Of a stretch of 64,000 nucleotides of DNA, positions 8,230 to 16,089 are shown one piece after another. How positions within the stretch are numbered: position 1 is the first letter of the stretch; each line of letters opens with the position of its first letter. The notes under the pieces are model-generated. The model searched no databases. It saw only the letters and a program-made list of their open reading frames with translations, and had not been told where the DNA came from. The position numbers and the translations under genes are program-made. The stretch is from Gordonia phthalatica. Its GTDB lineage: Bacteria; Actinomycetota; Actinomycetes; Mycobacteriales; Mycobacteriaceae. The stretch covers positions 3,410,001 through 3,474,000 of the forward strand of contig NZ_CP011853.1 of NCBI RefSeq assembly GCF_001305675.1, in the 5' to 3' direction.

Positions 8230-9285
8230 TCAAAAGGGTTGTCTGGGTGACTTTTCGGGTGGAATCGGGGGTCTAGGACGCCGCGCAGGTCGCGGTGTCG
8301 ATGGTCTTGACGTGTCGCCGTTCTGCACGACGACGGTGTTGCCGCTGATGGACGGCTGGTCGCCCTCGGCCAGCGGGGTGTGGCACACCTCGTCGCCGTC
8401 GCGGTAGATCAGCAGGACGCGCTCGCCGCCGGCCACGCCGACGCCGAAGGTGACCTTCGGTTCGGCAGGAGTGCTGGACGACGGGGCCGCGCTGGACGGC
8501 GCCGCACTGCTCGGAACCGAGCTGGGAGCTGCGGAACTCGTGGGTGCCGGGCTGCTCGGGGTCGTGGAGGTGCTCGGAGTCGCAGAACTGCTGGGAGCGG
8601 CAGAACTGCTCGGGGCCGCGGATTCACTCGGCACTGACGCGCTGGACGTCGGCGCAGACGATTCGGCGGGCTCGAGCGGAAGAACCCTGTCGACCTGGGC
8701 ACGACCACCGCGCATCATCGGTGCGGACGGCGACCACTGCGCCGACTCCTCCCAGGAGGCGTTGGCCACTCGGCCGGCACCGCCCTGACAGGTCGCATTC
8801 CGCTGGCCGTTGCTGCCGACCTTGTGCACGAGGCGGCCCGACGAGACCTGGCGACTGGCGTCCGTCGATCCGCTCGCGAGGTTCACGGTCTGAATCGTCA
8901 CCGTGTAGTTGTTCCAAGCGATGTTGTAGTTGACGGCGAACGTCCAGGACGTGCCGGTCTGATACCACGCCCCGCGTTCAACCGACGTCGCAGCCTCGTT
9001 CCAGAGGGTCAGGCGGTAGCCGTATCCGGGGCCTGCACTCGGCCACGACACCTTGGCTTCATGGAAGCCTGCGCTGCCGGACTCACTGCACGTTGGGTTG
9101 CCTGCGGGCAGCGGCGTCGGGAAGAAGTTCTCGCTCGCGATCTGCGATACCTGAGCGGTGGCGGAGTCGGTGCTCGCGGCGAGGGTGTCGGTGCCTGCGA
9201 GGGCGCCGACCATCACGGCGGCGGCTCCGCCGACGGCGAGCGCCACCCGCACCGACGGGAAGCGGAGTCGAGAAAGCTTAGACAT
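8230..9285 (-). CDS. Secreted Ser/Pro-rich protein, probably frameshifted near its 3' end
   Basis: 351 residues as read. ATG 9285 overlaps the end of the signal peptidase gene by 8 bases. The signal region (SVRVALAVGGAAAVMVGALA) is followed by a Trp- and Tyr-rich beta domain (about 45-190), a Ser/Pro/Thr/Ala-rich stalk (about 215-290) and a small C-terminal domain with one Cys (DEVCHTPL). The last 25 residues are basic, Pro-rich and implausible. One extra base near 8310 would instead give KTIDTATCAAS and a TAG at 8273-8275, which restores a second Cys and stops before the next gene. The stalk suggests a surface-exposed, wall-spanning protein. Confidence 0.65.
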   Translation of the reverse strand: MSKLSRLRFPSVRVALAVGGAAAVMVGALAGTDTLAASTDSATAQVSQIASENFFPTPLPAGNPTCSESGSAGFHEAKVSWPSAGPGYGYRLTLWNEAATSVERGAWYQTGTSWTFAVNYNIAWNNYTVTIQTVNLASGSTDASRQVSSGRLVHKVGSNGQRNATCQGGAGRVANASWEESAQWSPSAPMMRGGRAQVDRVLPLEPAESSAPTSSASVPSESAAPSSSAAPSSSATPSTSTTPSSPAPTSSAAPSSVPSSAAPSSAAPSSSTPAEPKVTFGVGVAGGERVLLIYRDGDEVCHTPLAEGDQPSISGNTVVVQNGDTSRPSTPRPARRPRPPIPPEKSPRQPF

Positions 9286-9835
9286 GGAGGGGCTCCTGAT
9301 GCTGCGCCGACTCGTCGTCGGGCTGGACAGAGGAAGGTTCGTCGGCACGGCGCGTCGGACCGAACGCGAGCATGAGCACCACACCGGCGACGATGCCGCC
9401 GAGGAACACGGCGGTCTTGCTGGAGAGCCAGGCGACCACGTAGCCGAGCAGCGGCACGCTGACCAGGACGCGGTCGGCGTCGGTCACGAGGTATGGAACC
9501 GGGTCGGGCCTCGTGTTCGCGTCGCCCTTCAGGGTGAGAGCCACCTGATCGCCGACGTCCTGCAGTCCCACCACGCGGTGCGTGATGCGGGTGCCCGCCT
9601 GGTTGTCGACGCTGACGACGTCGCCGACCCGCAGATCCGCGGCGGGCACCGTTCGAGCCAGGGCCAGCGCGCCCGTGGAGATCTGGGGTGCCATGGATCC
9701 GGAGCGCAGCACCAACGGGGTGATCCCGAAGAAGACCGACGCGAGCGTCGCGAGGATGCAGACGGCGCCTGCGACGGCGCCGACGTTGAGGGCGAGTTCG
9801 CGCCGTGAACGGCGCGGTGTCATCGACTGGTTCAT
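9278..9835 (-). CDS. Signal peptidase I, SipW/ER type (first of two)
   Basis: 185-residue membrane peptidase with a Ser/His rather than Ser/Lys active site. The nucleophile is in SGSMAP (Ser47), the base in THRVV (His86), and GDANT (Asp105) completes the set. TM helices lie at about 17-38 and 140-160, with an acidic C-terminal tail. Enzymes of this type process a dedicated set of substrates, such as TasA in Bacillus, rather than the general secretome. It sits between two exported-protein genes, 7 bases after the SipW-type substrate at 9843, and so is probably dedicated to this locus. A second homologue is at 10471. Confidence 0.87.
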   Translation of the reverse strand: MNQSMTPRRSRRELALNVGAVAGAVCILATLASVFFGITPLVLRSGSMAPQISTGALALARTVPAADLRVGDVVSVDNQAGTRITHRVVGLQDVGDQVALTLKGDANTRPDPVPYLVTDADRVLVSVPLLGYVVAWLSSKTAVFLGGIVAGVVLMLAFGPTRRADEPSSVQPDDESAQHQEPLHV

Positions 9836-9842
9836 CGACTAC

Positions 9843-10460
9843 TCACGCCTGTGTGGCCGCGAACTGGAAGCCGACGCTGAGCGCCGACATGCGAGCTGCG
9901 AGCGGGGCGTCTGCCTCGAGTGCCACCTGGAAGCACAGTCGGTCGGTGTCGCCGACCGCGATGCGGCGCGACGTGGACACGATGTCGGTGGTTCCGAGGG
10001 CCAGCGCATTCGACGAGATCTGCGTGCCGCCGCTGCAGGTGGCGCCGTCGGTGGTGCCCCCGCTGAACACGGTCACGGTGAGGTTCTGGGCGAAGACGCC
10101 CGCGTTCGCCGATCCGTAGCCCGCGGTCCCCTGATCGGCGGTGACGGCCTTCGCGACGTAGTCGAAGTCGGCGTCCCCGGTGTTGTTGACCGGAAGCATC
10201 CCGGCCACCGAGGCCCCGCGCGCCAGGTTGAGCTTGTCGAGCGCCTCGAACGCGTACGTGGGGTGTTGGCTGTTGAGTTTCAGTTCCACGTTGACGGAGC
10301 CGGTCGAGAACATGCCGGTGGTGGCGGTCGCTGTGTCCGACCAGGCAGCCATCGTGCCGACCGCACCGAGCCCGAAGACCATGCCGAGGGACAGGACGGC
10401 GCGGGTGCGGGTCCAGGCTAGTTCGCCCAGCCGGCCACGCGTGTTGTGAGGGGAAGACAT
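9843..10460 (-). CDS. SipW-dependent-type exported protein (TasA-like)
   Basis: 205 residues. ATG 10460 is preceded by AAGG. A hydrophobic signal (LSLGMVFGLGAVGTMAAW) is followed by SDTATATTGMFSTGSVNVEL, the pattern of SipW-cognate signals in which A-x-W/F-S-D follows the membrane segment and cleavage occurs nearby. The mature domain is beta-rich, about 150 residues, with Cys in GATCSGG and RLCFQV and a DxDFDY segment, as in camelysin/TasA-like fibre proteins. It is wedged between the two signal peptidase genes. Inferred role: subunit of a surface fibre or matrix protein. Confidence 0.75.
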   Translation of the reverse strand: MSSPHNTRGRLGELAWTRTRAVLSLGMVFGLGAVGTMAAWSDTATATTGMFSTGSVNVELKLNSQHPTYAFEALDKLNLARGASVAGMLPVNNTGDADFDYVAKAVTADQGTAGYGSANAGVFAQNLTVTVFSGGTTDGATCSGGTQISSNALALGTTDIVSTSRRIAVGDTDRLCFQVALEADAPLAARMSALSVGFQFAATQA

Positions 10461-10470
10461 CTGTTCTGCC

Positions 10471-11157
10471 TTAGTGGTTCGTGATGGGGATGGGTCGGGT
10501 GATCTCGGTGTCGTCGGCGTCCGCGGGGCGGTCGTGCGATGCGGGGACGTCGCGCTTCGCACTCCGGCGGTCGCGCAGGCCGCTCCCCCACATCCACAGC
10601 GCGTACGCGCCGAGGCCCGCCGCGACCAGGAACAGCGCGATGCTGCGGGCCGAACCGGGGATCAGCGAGGTCGCGCGCCCGACGTAGGGCACCGCGTACA
10701 GCAGGCGTCCTCGGATCTGGGGGTCGATGAGCTGGGTCTCGTCCTGCACCGTGTTGGCGTCGCCCTTGGTGATGAACCGACGCTGCCCCTGGTCGTCGAG
10801 GAAGATGCTGACGATGCGGTGGGTGACGACCGCCGGGTCGCCCGACTTCGGTTGGAAGGTGATGACGTCGCCGGCCGCGAGCTCGGCGCCCGGGGTGGGT
10901 CGGACGACGATCACCGTCCCGGGCGGGTACGCCGGTTCCATGGATCCGGTGAGCACCGTGTACGAGGTAGAGCCGGTGAGGCGGGGCACCACGACGAGTG
11001 CTGCGAGCAGTCCGACCGCCGCACTCAGCAACACCCACGACGCGATGGTCTTGATCCACCACGACACCGGTGTCGTCTCGTCGTGCACCGGGACGGAGAG
11101 GTCGCGCCTCGGCGTCCCGACATACCCGGGTGCTGGGTGGTGCCCGCCGCCGGTCAT
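10471..11157 (-). CDS. Signal peptidase I, SipW/ER type (second of two)
   Basis: 228-residue membrane peptidase with TGSMEP (Ser72), VTHRIV (His113) and KGDANTVQD (Asp133), again a Ser/His enzyme of the SipW/ER class. TM segments lie near 38-60 and in the C-terminal third (SIALFLVAAGLGAYALWMW), followed by a basic, then acidic tail. ATG 11157 overlaps the stop of the SipW-type substrate at 11154 by ATGA, so peptidase and substrate are translationally coupled. Two such enzymes 0.6 kb apart suggest that each serves its own adjacent substrates. Confidence 0.88.
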   Translation of the reverse strand: MTGGGHHPAPGYVGTPRRDLSVPVHDETTPVSWWIKTIASWVLLSAAVGLLAALVVVPRLTGSTSYTVLTGSMEPAYPPGTVIVVRPTPGAELAAGDVITFQPKSGDPAVVTHRIVSIFLDDQGQRRFITKGDANTVQDETQLIDPQIRGRLLYAVPYVGRATSLIPGSARSIALFLVAAGLGAYALWMWGSGLRDRRSAKRDVPASHDRPADADDTEITRPIPITNH

Positions 11158-11693
11158 GAGTGCGGCACCGATTCCGCGCCGAATGTGAAGGTGGCCGCCG
11201 AACTCTTCCCGCGCGGGGCGTTCTGCGCAACGGTCATCCGCAGGCACAACACCTCCGTGGCACCGGCCTGCACGGTTCGCGCCGTGAAGTATCCGGTGTC
11301 CGCGGCACCGCTGTAGAGCTGGACGCCGACATCACCGGTCGGGGTGCACGCAGCCTCGTTCGGGACGACGGCGGCGCGCAGCAGCAGCGGGACGTCGCCG
11401 GTCACGGAGACTGAGTTCAGCTTGTACGACATACGCACGTCGCCGGAGTTGATGACCGGCAGCGCCTTCTGGACGCTGTCGAGCGGATCGGCATCGTCGA
11501 GGGCCAGTGCGCCGAGGTCGAATTCCTTCACGCCCTCGTCGCCCGCGGAGATGTTCAGTACGCCCGCGGTGATGGTGCCGCCGTCGCCGTTGTTCGCGTC
11601 CGAGCGCCACAGCGCACCGGTCTGCTGCAGGGAAACGAATCCCAGCAGCAGGACCGCTGCCGCTGCGAGCGCCCACTTGTACTGGGCTTTCAC
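11154..11693 (-). CDS. SipW-dependent-type exported protein
   Basis: 179 residues from GTG 11693, with GAGG five bases upstream. A short basic start (KAQYK) and hydrophobic helix run into TGALWRSDANNGDGG, then TITAGVLNIS. This is the same A-x-W-x-(S/D) plus (T/A)G-x-L-N-I pattern as the products at 9843 and 11705. The mature beta-rich domain has two Cys (EAACTP and VLCLRM). Its stop overlaps the second signal peptidase start, which is strong contextual evidence that it is a substrate of that enzyme. The family fits the alternate-signal exported proteins of rhodococci. Confidence 0.75.
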   Translation of the reverse strand: MKAQYKWALAAAAVLLLGFVSLQQTGALWRSDANNGDGGTITAGVLNISAGDEGVKEFDLGALALDDADPLDSVQKALPVINSGDVRMSYKLNSVSVTGDVPLLLRAAVVPNEAACTPTGDVGVQLYSGAADTGYFTARTVQAGATEVLCLRMTVAQNAPRGKSSAATFTFGAESVPHS

Positions 11694-11704
11694 GTGGGCC
11701 TCGA

Positions 11705-12208
11705 TCAGACGGCTTGCTGCAGGGTCACAGTGATGCCGGCCAGCGAGGCGTCTTCGCCCTGCCCCGCAGAACCCGTCGTGTCGCCCTTGAACGTGATCGC
11801 GGTGCCGATGGTCTTGGTCTGGACGGTGCCGTTCGGGGTGATGGTCTCCTCGCCGCCGACGGGCGTCACGTCGAGCAGGCTCGCGAGGTCACCGCTGATG
11901 CCTGCGACCGACGGCTTGAGGGTGGCGGTGAGATGCGTGCCGACCGCGGTGATCTTGTATTCGCCCACGTAGACGACGGTGTCGCCGGGGACCAGACGGT
12001 CGGTGGCGGGGTCGAAGGCGGCGCCGTCGGCGGTGTTCCAGTGCCAGGTGCCGGCGGTGCCGACCTGCTCGATGTTGAGCGTGCCCGCGGTGACGCTGCC
12101 CGAGCCGAGACTCGACTGCGAGTTCCACGCGGCCATCGTTCCCGCACCACCGGCGAGGATGGCTGCGGCAGCGGCCGCCGCGAGGGCGCCCTTGGTCATC
12201 TTGTTCAT
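11705..12208 (-). CDS. Alternate-type signal peptide exported protein
   Basis: 167 residues. ATG 12208 has AAGGAG six bases upstream. The signal MNKMTKGALAAAAAAAILAG leads to GTMAAWNSQSSLGSGSVTAG and TLNIEQ, the hallmark of the alternate (SipW-type) signal family first defined in Rhodococcus. The mature domain contains no Cys and is beta-rich, with a conserved WHWNT and a VPGDTVVYVGEY strand. It is 12 bases upstream of the next substrate gene at 11154 and in the same operon as the signal peptidases. Inferred role: surface fibre or matrix subunit. Confidence 0.8.
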   Translation of the reverse strand: MNKMTKGALAAAAAAAILAGGAGTMAAWNSQSSLGSGSVTAGTLNIEQVGTAGTWHWNTADGAAFDPATDRLVPGDTVVYVGEYKITAVGTHLTATLKPSVAGISGDLASLLDVTPVGGEETITPNGTVQTKTIGTAITFKGDTTGSAGQGEDASLAGITVTLQQAV

Positions 12209-12302
12209 TGATTGCTCCTTGGGAGGGGTGCGCTCGGATCCGAGCGCGCGGGGAGGCACCGCCGGGGTCGGCGGCGTCGAAACGTGATGTGTTCGGGGTC
12301 GA

Positions 12303-13013
12303 TCAGCGGGCTGCGACGACCGTCGGCGCCTTGAGCGTGGTGCCCGCGGACGCCGCCGAGCCGCTGCCGAACAGGCCTCCGACGAGGTCGCCGAGCGAGC
12401 CTGAGCTGCTGCCGGTGACGCCGTCGAGCGAGCCGGATCCACCCGTGCCGCCGTTGCCTCCCGGGTCGACCGGAGCATCGGCGGAGACCTCTTCGAGTGC
12501 GGTGCCCCAGTCGGGCGTGATGGTGAAGCCCTGCTGCGTGGTGGATGCGGGGATGCCGATGAAGAACTCGACGGAGATCGGCTTGTCCTTGGAGAGGCGC
12601 CCGGTCTCGACGAGGAGGATGCCGGGCGTACCCGCGAGTTGTTTGACCACGCCGCGCGCGGTGCCCGCGTTGGCCCTGACCGTCGCGGCGCCACCGTTCG
12701 AGACCGCCCAGTCGCCGGCGTACACCTGGAACTTGGCCGGGGTGTCGCAGATGTTCTTGACCTGGAACGCGGCCTGCCGGATCTCACTGCCGGGCACCGG
12801 ACGGTCGGCCGTGTTCCAGGTGATGACCGTGGCGTCGCCCCAGGTGGCACCGCTGTCCTGGGAGAACTTCTGGCAGCTCCCAGGCAGGTTGTCGCCGACT
12901 GCAGCTGCGGACTCGCCTGCCGCGAGTCCGGTCAATGCGGCACCTGCCGCACCGACGAGAAGAGCCGTCGAGATCCCGCGTGCCGCGGTCGACGAGAGAA
13001 CGCTGATTTCCAT
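12303..13013 (-). CDS. Secreted protein with Gly/Ser-rich tail
   Basis: 236 residues from ATG 13013, first gene of the minus-strand island. A signal peptide (ARGISTALLVGAAGAALTG) ends near GESAAA. The mature region is beta-rich with Cys in GSCQKF and ICDTP. The C-terminus has PGGNGGTGGSGS and then GSSSGSLGDLVGGLFGSGS, a tail shared with the product at 7482. No Shine-Dalgarno sequence is obvious, so a leaderless or weakly initiated message is possible. It is separated from the SipW-type substrate at 11705 by 94 bases. No known family recognised; context suggests a cell-surface role. Confidence 0.7.
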   Translation of the reverse strand: MEISVLSSTAARGISTALLVGAAGAALTGLAAGESAAAVGDNLPGSCQKFSQDSGATWGDATVITWNTADRPVPGSEIRQAAFQVKNICDTPAKFQVYAGDWAVSNGGAATVRANAGTARGVVKQLAGTPGILLVETGRLSKDKPISVEFFIGIPASTTQQGFTITPDWGTALEEVSADAPVDPGGNGGTGGSGSLDGVTGSSSGSLGDLVGGLFGSGSAASAGTTLKAPTVVAAR

Positions 13014-13576
13014 ACGGCGTATCTTGATATGCCGCGTTCGAGAAAGTCCAGAAAGCGACCGGATCGATCGATCAAATGTCTCAAAAAAGACGCCTTCCCC
13101 ACATAAGCGCACGTCGTTCATCGACGGGAATTCTCGGCGTCACGAAAGCGCCGCTTGGCACAGAATCGCCCCTTATGGGTGTTTCCGTGCCACCGACGGC
13201 ACCAAAAGACCGATCTGACATCACGCAGTGTCATACATACGATTGTCGCAGTTCAGGGCTAATTCGACGCAGATCCTGCGGGAGGTTTCGACCCCGAACA
13301 CCCCGGTCTTCACGCCACAGAACTGTCGGCGGAGACGCATTTCACACACCGCCCTGTAACTTGATCGATTGAACAGTTTCGTGCATTCGAAAGCCCCGGA
13401 TAGTCTGCTCGTTAATTCTTCAGATTCCACACGACCGACGATTCTTCGCCGGAATTCTTTCAGTGCCCATAAGAATCTGTTAACTCACAGCCGGGTTCCC
13501 GACAACGATTCTTCTGCGGATTCGATCGACCCCATTGACGTCATTCATCAGTCCCCTTTCTCGACAAGGATTCACC
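13014..13576. promoter_or_regulatory. Divergent promoter region of the exported-protein island
   Basis: This 563-base gap is visibly richer in A and T than its surroundings and has no convincing gene. It must hold the promoters of the minus-strand operon (13013) and of the plus-strand gene at 13577. TTGATCGAT occurs on the minus strand at 13067-13075 and on the plus strand at 13361-13369, once per direction, so it may be a shared control site. Confidence 0.45.
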
Positions 13577-14320
13577 ATGATCGCAAGCACTTCCCGCGCC
13601 CGTGTCGCCGCAGTGGTCGGCGCCGGCGCCCTCGCCGCCACCATGCTCGGGATGACGGCGGGCACCGCGTCCGCGGCACCCGCGACCACGAGTGAGCCGT
13701 TCGAGAACACGCTCCTGACGATGACCGTCAGCGACACGACTCCGAACGTCGGCGACACGATCACCCTCCGCGCCGACTTCCAGCGCAAGATGTCGATGTC
13801 GCATGTCAGCAAGGTGAAGCAGTTGGTTCCGAGTTGCTTGACCTACGTCCCGGGCAGCGTGGCGTGGCAGGGCAGCCCGGTCGCGTCCGTCGAGAACCAT
13901 GCGTCGACCGGGGCAGGCGACCAGGCCTACGTGCTGACCCAGTCTCCGGCGTGGGACTCGTGGAAGGTGACCGAGGGACTCTTCTTCACCTACGGCGACA
14001 AGGTCGGTCTAACGACGAAGTACGTCGTGACTCCGGACTGCGCCACCGGTGAGCCGCTGAGCACCAGCGTTCACTTCACGGCGACGATCGCGTCGGGTAC
14101 CCCGCAGAACGCGGGGCCGTCGATCACGGTCGCCAAGGCGTCGACCGGTGGGGACAACGGCGGGGACAACGGCGGCGGGTCCGGCAACGGCGGCGACGGA
14201 AGCAGCGACGGTGGCGGAAGCAGCGACGGCGGCGGTTCGACCGGCGACGGACCCGATGCCGGCGGCTCCGTCCCGGGCGGCGCAGGCAGCAGCTCAGGCA
14301 GCCTCGAGAAGCTGTTCTGA
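13577..14320 (+). CDS. Secreted protein with Gly/Ser/Asp-rich tail
   Basis: 247 residues from ATG 13577 (AAGGA six bases upstream). A signal peptide ends near GTASAAPA. The mature domain, about residues 35-175, is beta-rich, begins ENTLLTMTVSDTTPNVGDTI as in bacterial Ig-like or DUF11-type domains, and has two Cys (PSCLTY and PDCATG). The last 60 residues are a Gly/Ser/Asp linker ending SSSGSLEKLF, again close to the tails of the products at 7482 and 12303. It is divergent from the minus-strand island and followed by a strong hairpin. Confidence 0.7.
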   Translation: MIASTSRARVAAVVGAGALAATMLGMTAGTASAAPATTSEPFENTLLTMTVSDTTPNVGDTITLRADFQRKMSMSHVSKVKQLVPSCLTYVPGSVAWQGSPVASVENHASTGAGDQAYVLTQSPAWDSWKVTEGLFFTYGDKVGLTTKYVVTPDCATGEPLSTSVHFTATIASGTPQNAGPSITVAKASTGGDNGGDNGGGSGNGGDGSSDGGGSSDGGGSTGDGPDAGGSVPGGAGSSSGSLEKLF

Positions 14321-14337
14321 GCCGTCCACTCACTCTC

Positions 14338-14368
14338 GCGGTGCCGCACCTCACCGGTGCGGCACCGC
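14338..14368. terminator. Stem-loop between 13577 gene and esterase
   Basis: Perfect 13-base stem (GCGGTGCCGCACC at 14338-14350 pairs with 14356-14368) with a 5-base loop, 17 bases after the stop codon. There is no T tract, as is usual for actinobacterial terminators. It may also attenuate readthrough into the gene at 14395. Confidence 0.7.
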
Positions 14369-14394
14369 TCCCCTCCGATCGAGAAAGCGACACC

Positions 14395-15420
14395 ATGACG
14401 ATCGCCCGCATCGCACGACGGTTCTTGACTACGACGGCGACGGTCGCCGTCGCACTGGCCGCACCGATCGCGCCTGCCCTCGCCGCACCGATGACCTCCA
14501 CTGTCACGAGCACGGGGCCAACCCGAATCACGTCGGTCGCCGATGCCGGACAACAGCGTCAGCTGATCACCGTCTTCTCTGCGTCGATGGGCCGCGACAT
14601 CCCGCTCGACGTGCTGCGACCGTCCGATCGTTCCAAGCCCGCGCCGGTGCTGTACCTGCTCAACGGCGCAGGCGGCGGCGAGGACCGCGCGAGTTGGGCG
14701 AACCGCACCCGCTACCAGGACTTCTTCGCGCGCAAGCACGTCAACGTCGTCACGCCCCTGCAGGGCGCCTTCTCGTACTACACGGACTGGCAGAAGCCCG
14801 ACCCAGTGCTCGGCGTGCAGAAGTGGCAGACCTTCCTGACGAAGGAACTGCCGCCGGTGCTCGACGCCTATTTCAAGTCGACCGGCCGCAACGCGATCGC
14901 GGGCATCTCGATGGCGGGCACCTCGGTGCTGAACCTGGCGATCGCCGCACCGAAGCTCTACACGATGGCTGCGTCGTACAGCGGGTGCGCGCGCACCAGT
15001 GACAAAGCCGGCGAGACCTACATCCGCACGGTGGTCGAGAGCCGCGGCAAGGCGGACGCCCGCAACATGTGGGGACCGTACGGCGGCAAGGGCTGGGTGC
15101 AGAACGATCCGTTCGTCAATGCCGCCAAGCTCCGCGGCACCAAGATCTACCTGTCGTCGAACTCGGGGCTGCCCGGTCAGGACGAGTCCGTTCAAGTCGG
15201 CAGCACTGCGAATCAGACCAGCGCACTGGCCGATCGGGTGGTCCTCGGCGGCGGCATCGAAGCCGTCACCAATGTCTGCACTCAGCAGATGGCGGGTCGC
15301 CTCGCCGAGTTGAGGATCCCCGCCCAGGTGGTAATCCGCCCGACCGGCACTCATTCATGGGGCTACTGGGAGCGCGAGCTGCACGCGTCGTGGCCGTCGA
15401 TCGCGCGGTCGCTGCGGTAG
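14395..15420 (+). CDS. Antigen 85-like mycolyltransferase/esterase
   Basis: 341-residue secreted alpha/beta hydrolase. A signal peptide ends near LAAPIAPALA. The nucleophile lies in AGISMAGTS (Ser172), and the C-terminal THSWGYWE carries the His in the HSW-x-YW context typical of the antigen 85 family, which transfers mycolic acids to trehalose or arabinogalactan. YLLNGAGGG near residue 90 gives the oxyanion region. Length and layout fit corynebacterial and gordonial trehalose O-mycolyltransferases. It acts in the cell envelope. A plain esterase remains possible because acyl-chain specificity cannot be read here. Confidence 0.8.
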   Translation: MTIARIARRFLTTTATVAVALAAPIAPALAAPMTSTVTSTGPTRITSVADAGQQRQLITVFSASMGRDIPLDVLRPSDRSKPAPVLYLLNGAGGGEDRASWANRTRYQDFFARKHVNVVTPLQGAFSYYTDWQKPDPVLGVQKWQTFLTKELPPVLDAYFKSTGRNAIAGISMAGTSVLNLAIAAPKLYTMAASYSGCARTSDKAGETYIRTVVESRGKADARNMWGPYGGKGWVQNDPFVNAAKLRGTKIYLSSNSGLPGQDESVQVGSTANQTSALADRVVLGGGIEAVTNVCTQQMAGRLAELRIPAQVVIRPTGTHSWGYWERELHASWPSIARSLR

Positions 15421-15426
15421 CGCGAT

Positions 15427-15489
15427 CTTCGTCCCCGTGGCATCGACTCCCGGACATATTGTCAGGGAGTCGCCGTCACGGGGACGAAG
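15427..15489. repeat. Dispersed palindrome, copy 3 (subfamily A)
   Basis: The arms CTTCGTCCCCGTG (15427-15439) and CACGGGGACGAAG (15477-15489) are perfect inverted repeats, with an inner GACTCCC/GGGAGTC stem. It begins 7 bases after the esterase stop, and the stop codon of the convergent gene at 15476 falls inside its right arm. Confidence 0.85.
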
Positions 15490-15886
15490 TCCGCACCGGG
15501 GCCTCCGCACGCGCGTCGCCCGCTGCTCTCCCTGCCTCCTTCTGGTGACCGTTGATGATCTCGACGGTGATGATCGCCAGCACGGCAGCCCCCACCGGGA
15601 GCACGACCGTGCCGACCGGGTTCGCGTCCGCGATCAGCGCATCTCCGACCGTCGCCGCGACAACCATCAGCGTGCTCACAGGCACGAACGCCACGACTGC
15701 GCCGACGAGCACACCCACCGTGATGGCCCGGGCGGAGAGTCCTCGCGCCACCGTCCATGCGACGGCGCCGACGACCCCTACCAGCCAGAAGGAGAAGACG
15801 AGCGAGCTCACCGTCGAGTATCGACCCGTCGCAAGCACTTCATTCAGCAGAGCGTTCGGCACGTACAGCAACGGGCCGAAGCACAC
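15476..15886 (-). CDS. Hypothetical membrane protein ending in a palindromic repeat
   Basis: About 136 residues with four hydrophobic segments, from a GTG at 15886. The frame stays open another 70 bases upstream but offers no better start, so the N-terminus is uncertain. Its last codons and TGA lie in the right arm of repeat copy 3, so the repeat has probably replaced the original 3' end. The hydrophilic tail (INGHQKEAGRAAGDARAEAP) would be cytosolic. No family recognised. It resembles the gene at 7003 in being a small membrane protein altered by the same repeat family. Confidence 0.5.
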   Translation of the reverse strand: MCFGPLLYVPNALLNEVLATGRYSTVSSLVFSFWLVGVVGAVAWTVARGLSARAITVGVLVGAVVAFVPVSTLMVVAATVGDALIADANPVGTVVLPVGAAVLAIITVEIINGHQKEAGRAAGDARAEAPVRTSSP

Positions 15887-16009
15887 CGCGAGCGCAGCCG
15901 TAGCAATCCGCCGACCAGGCCCAGCCCGAGTCCTCTGTTCGAATTCCCCACGCCGTCAGGATAGAGACCGATCCGAGCTGACTCAGTCGAGCAGATGACC
16001 GGTGCCACC

Positions 16010-16082
16010 GACATCTGCGTCCCCCTGACACCCTCTCAAGGGCTATTCGCCCTCGGACCGGTGCCAGGGGGACGCAAATGTC
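16010..16082. repeat. Dispersed palindrome, copy 4 (subfamily B)
   Basis: Outer arms GACATCTGCGTCCCCCTG and CAGGGGGACGCAAATGTC, with the inner hairpin AGGGC-TATTC-GCCCT. Relative to copies 2 and 5 the outer stem carries a G-C to C-G swap on both arms (CCCCCTG/CAGGGGG), which keeps pairing. It ends 8 bases before the stop of the gene at 16090. Confidence 0.85.
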
Positions 16083-16089
16083 GGGTAGG

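Noticed and set aside
13369..13812. Small open frames around the divergent gap on both strands
   Set aside because: They lack ribosome sites and typical codon use and overlap the real gene at 13577 or the AT-richer control region.
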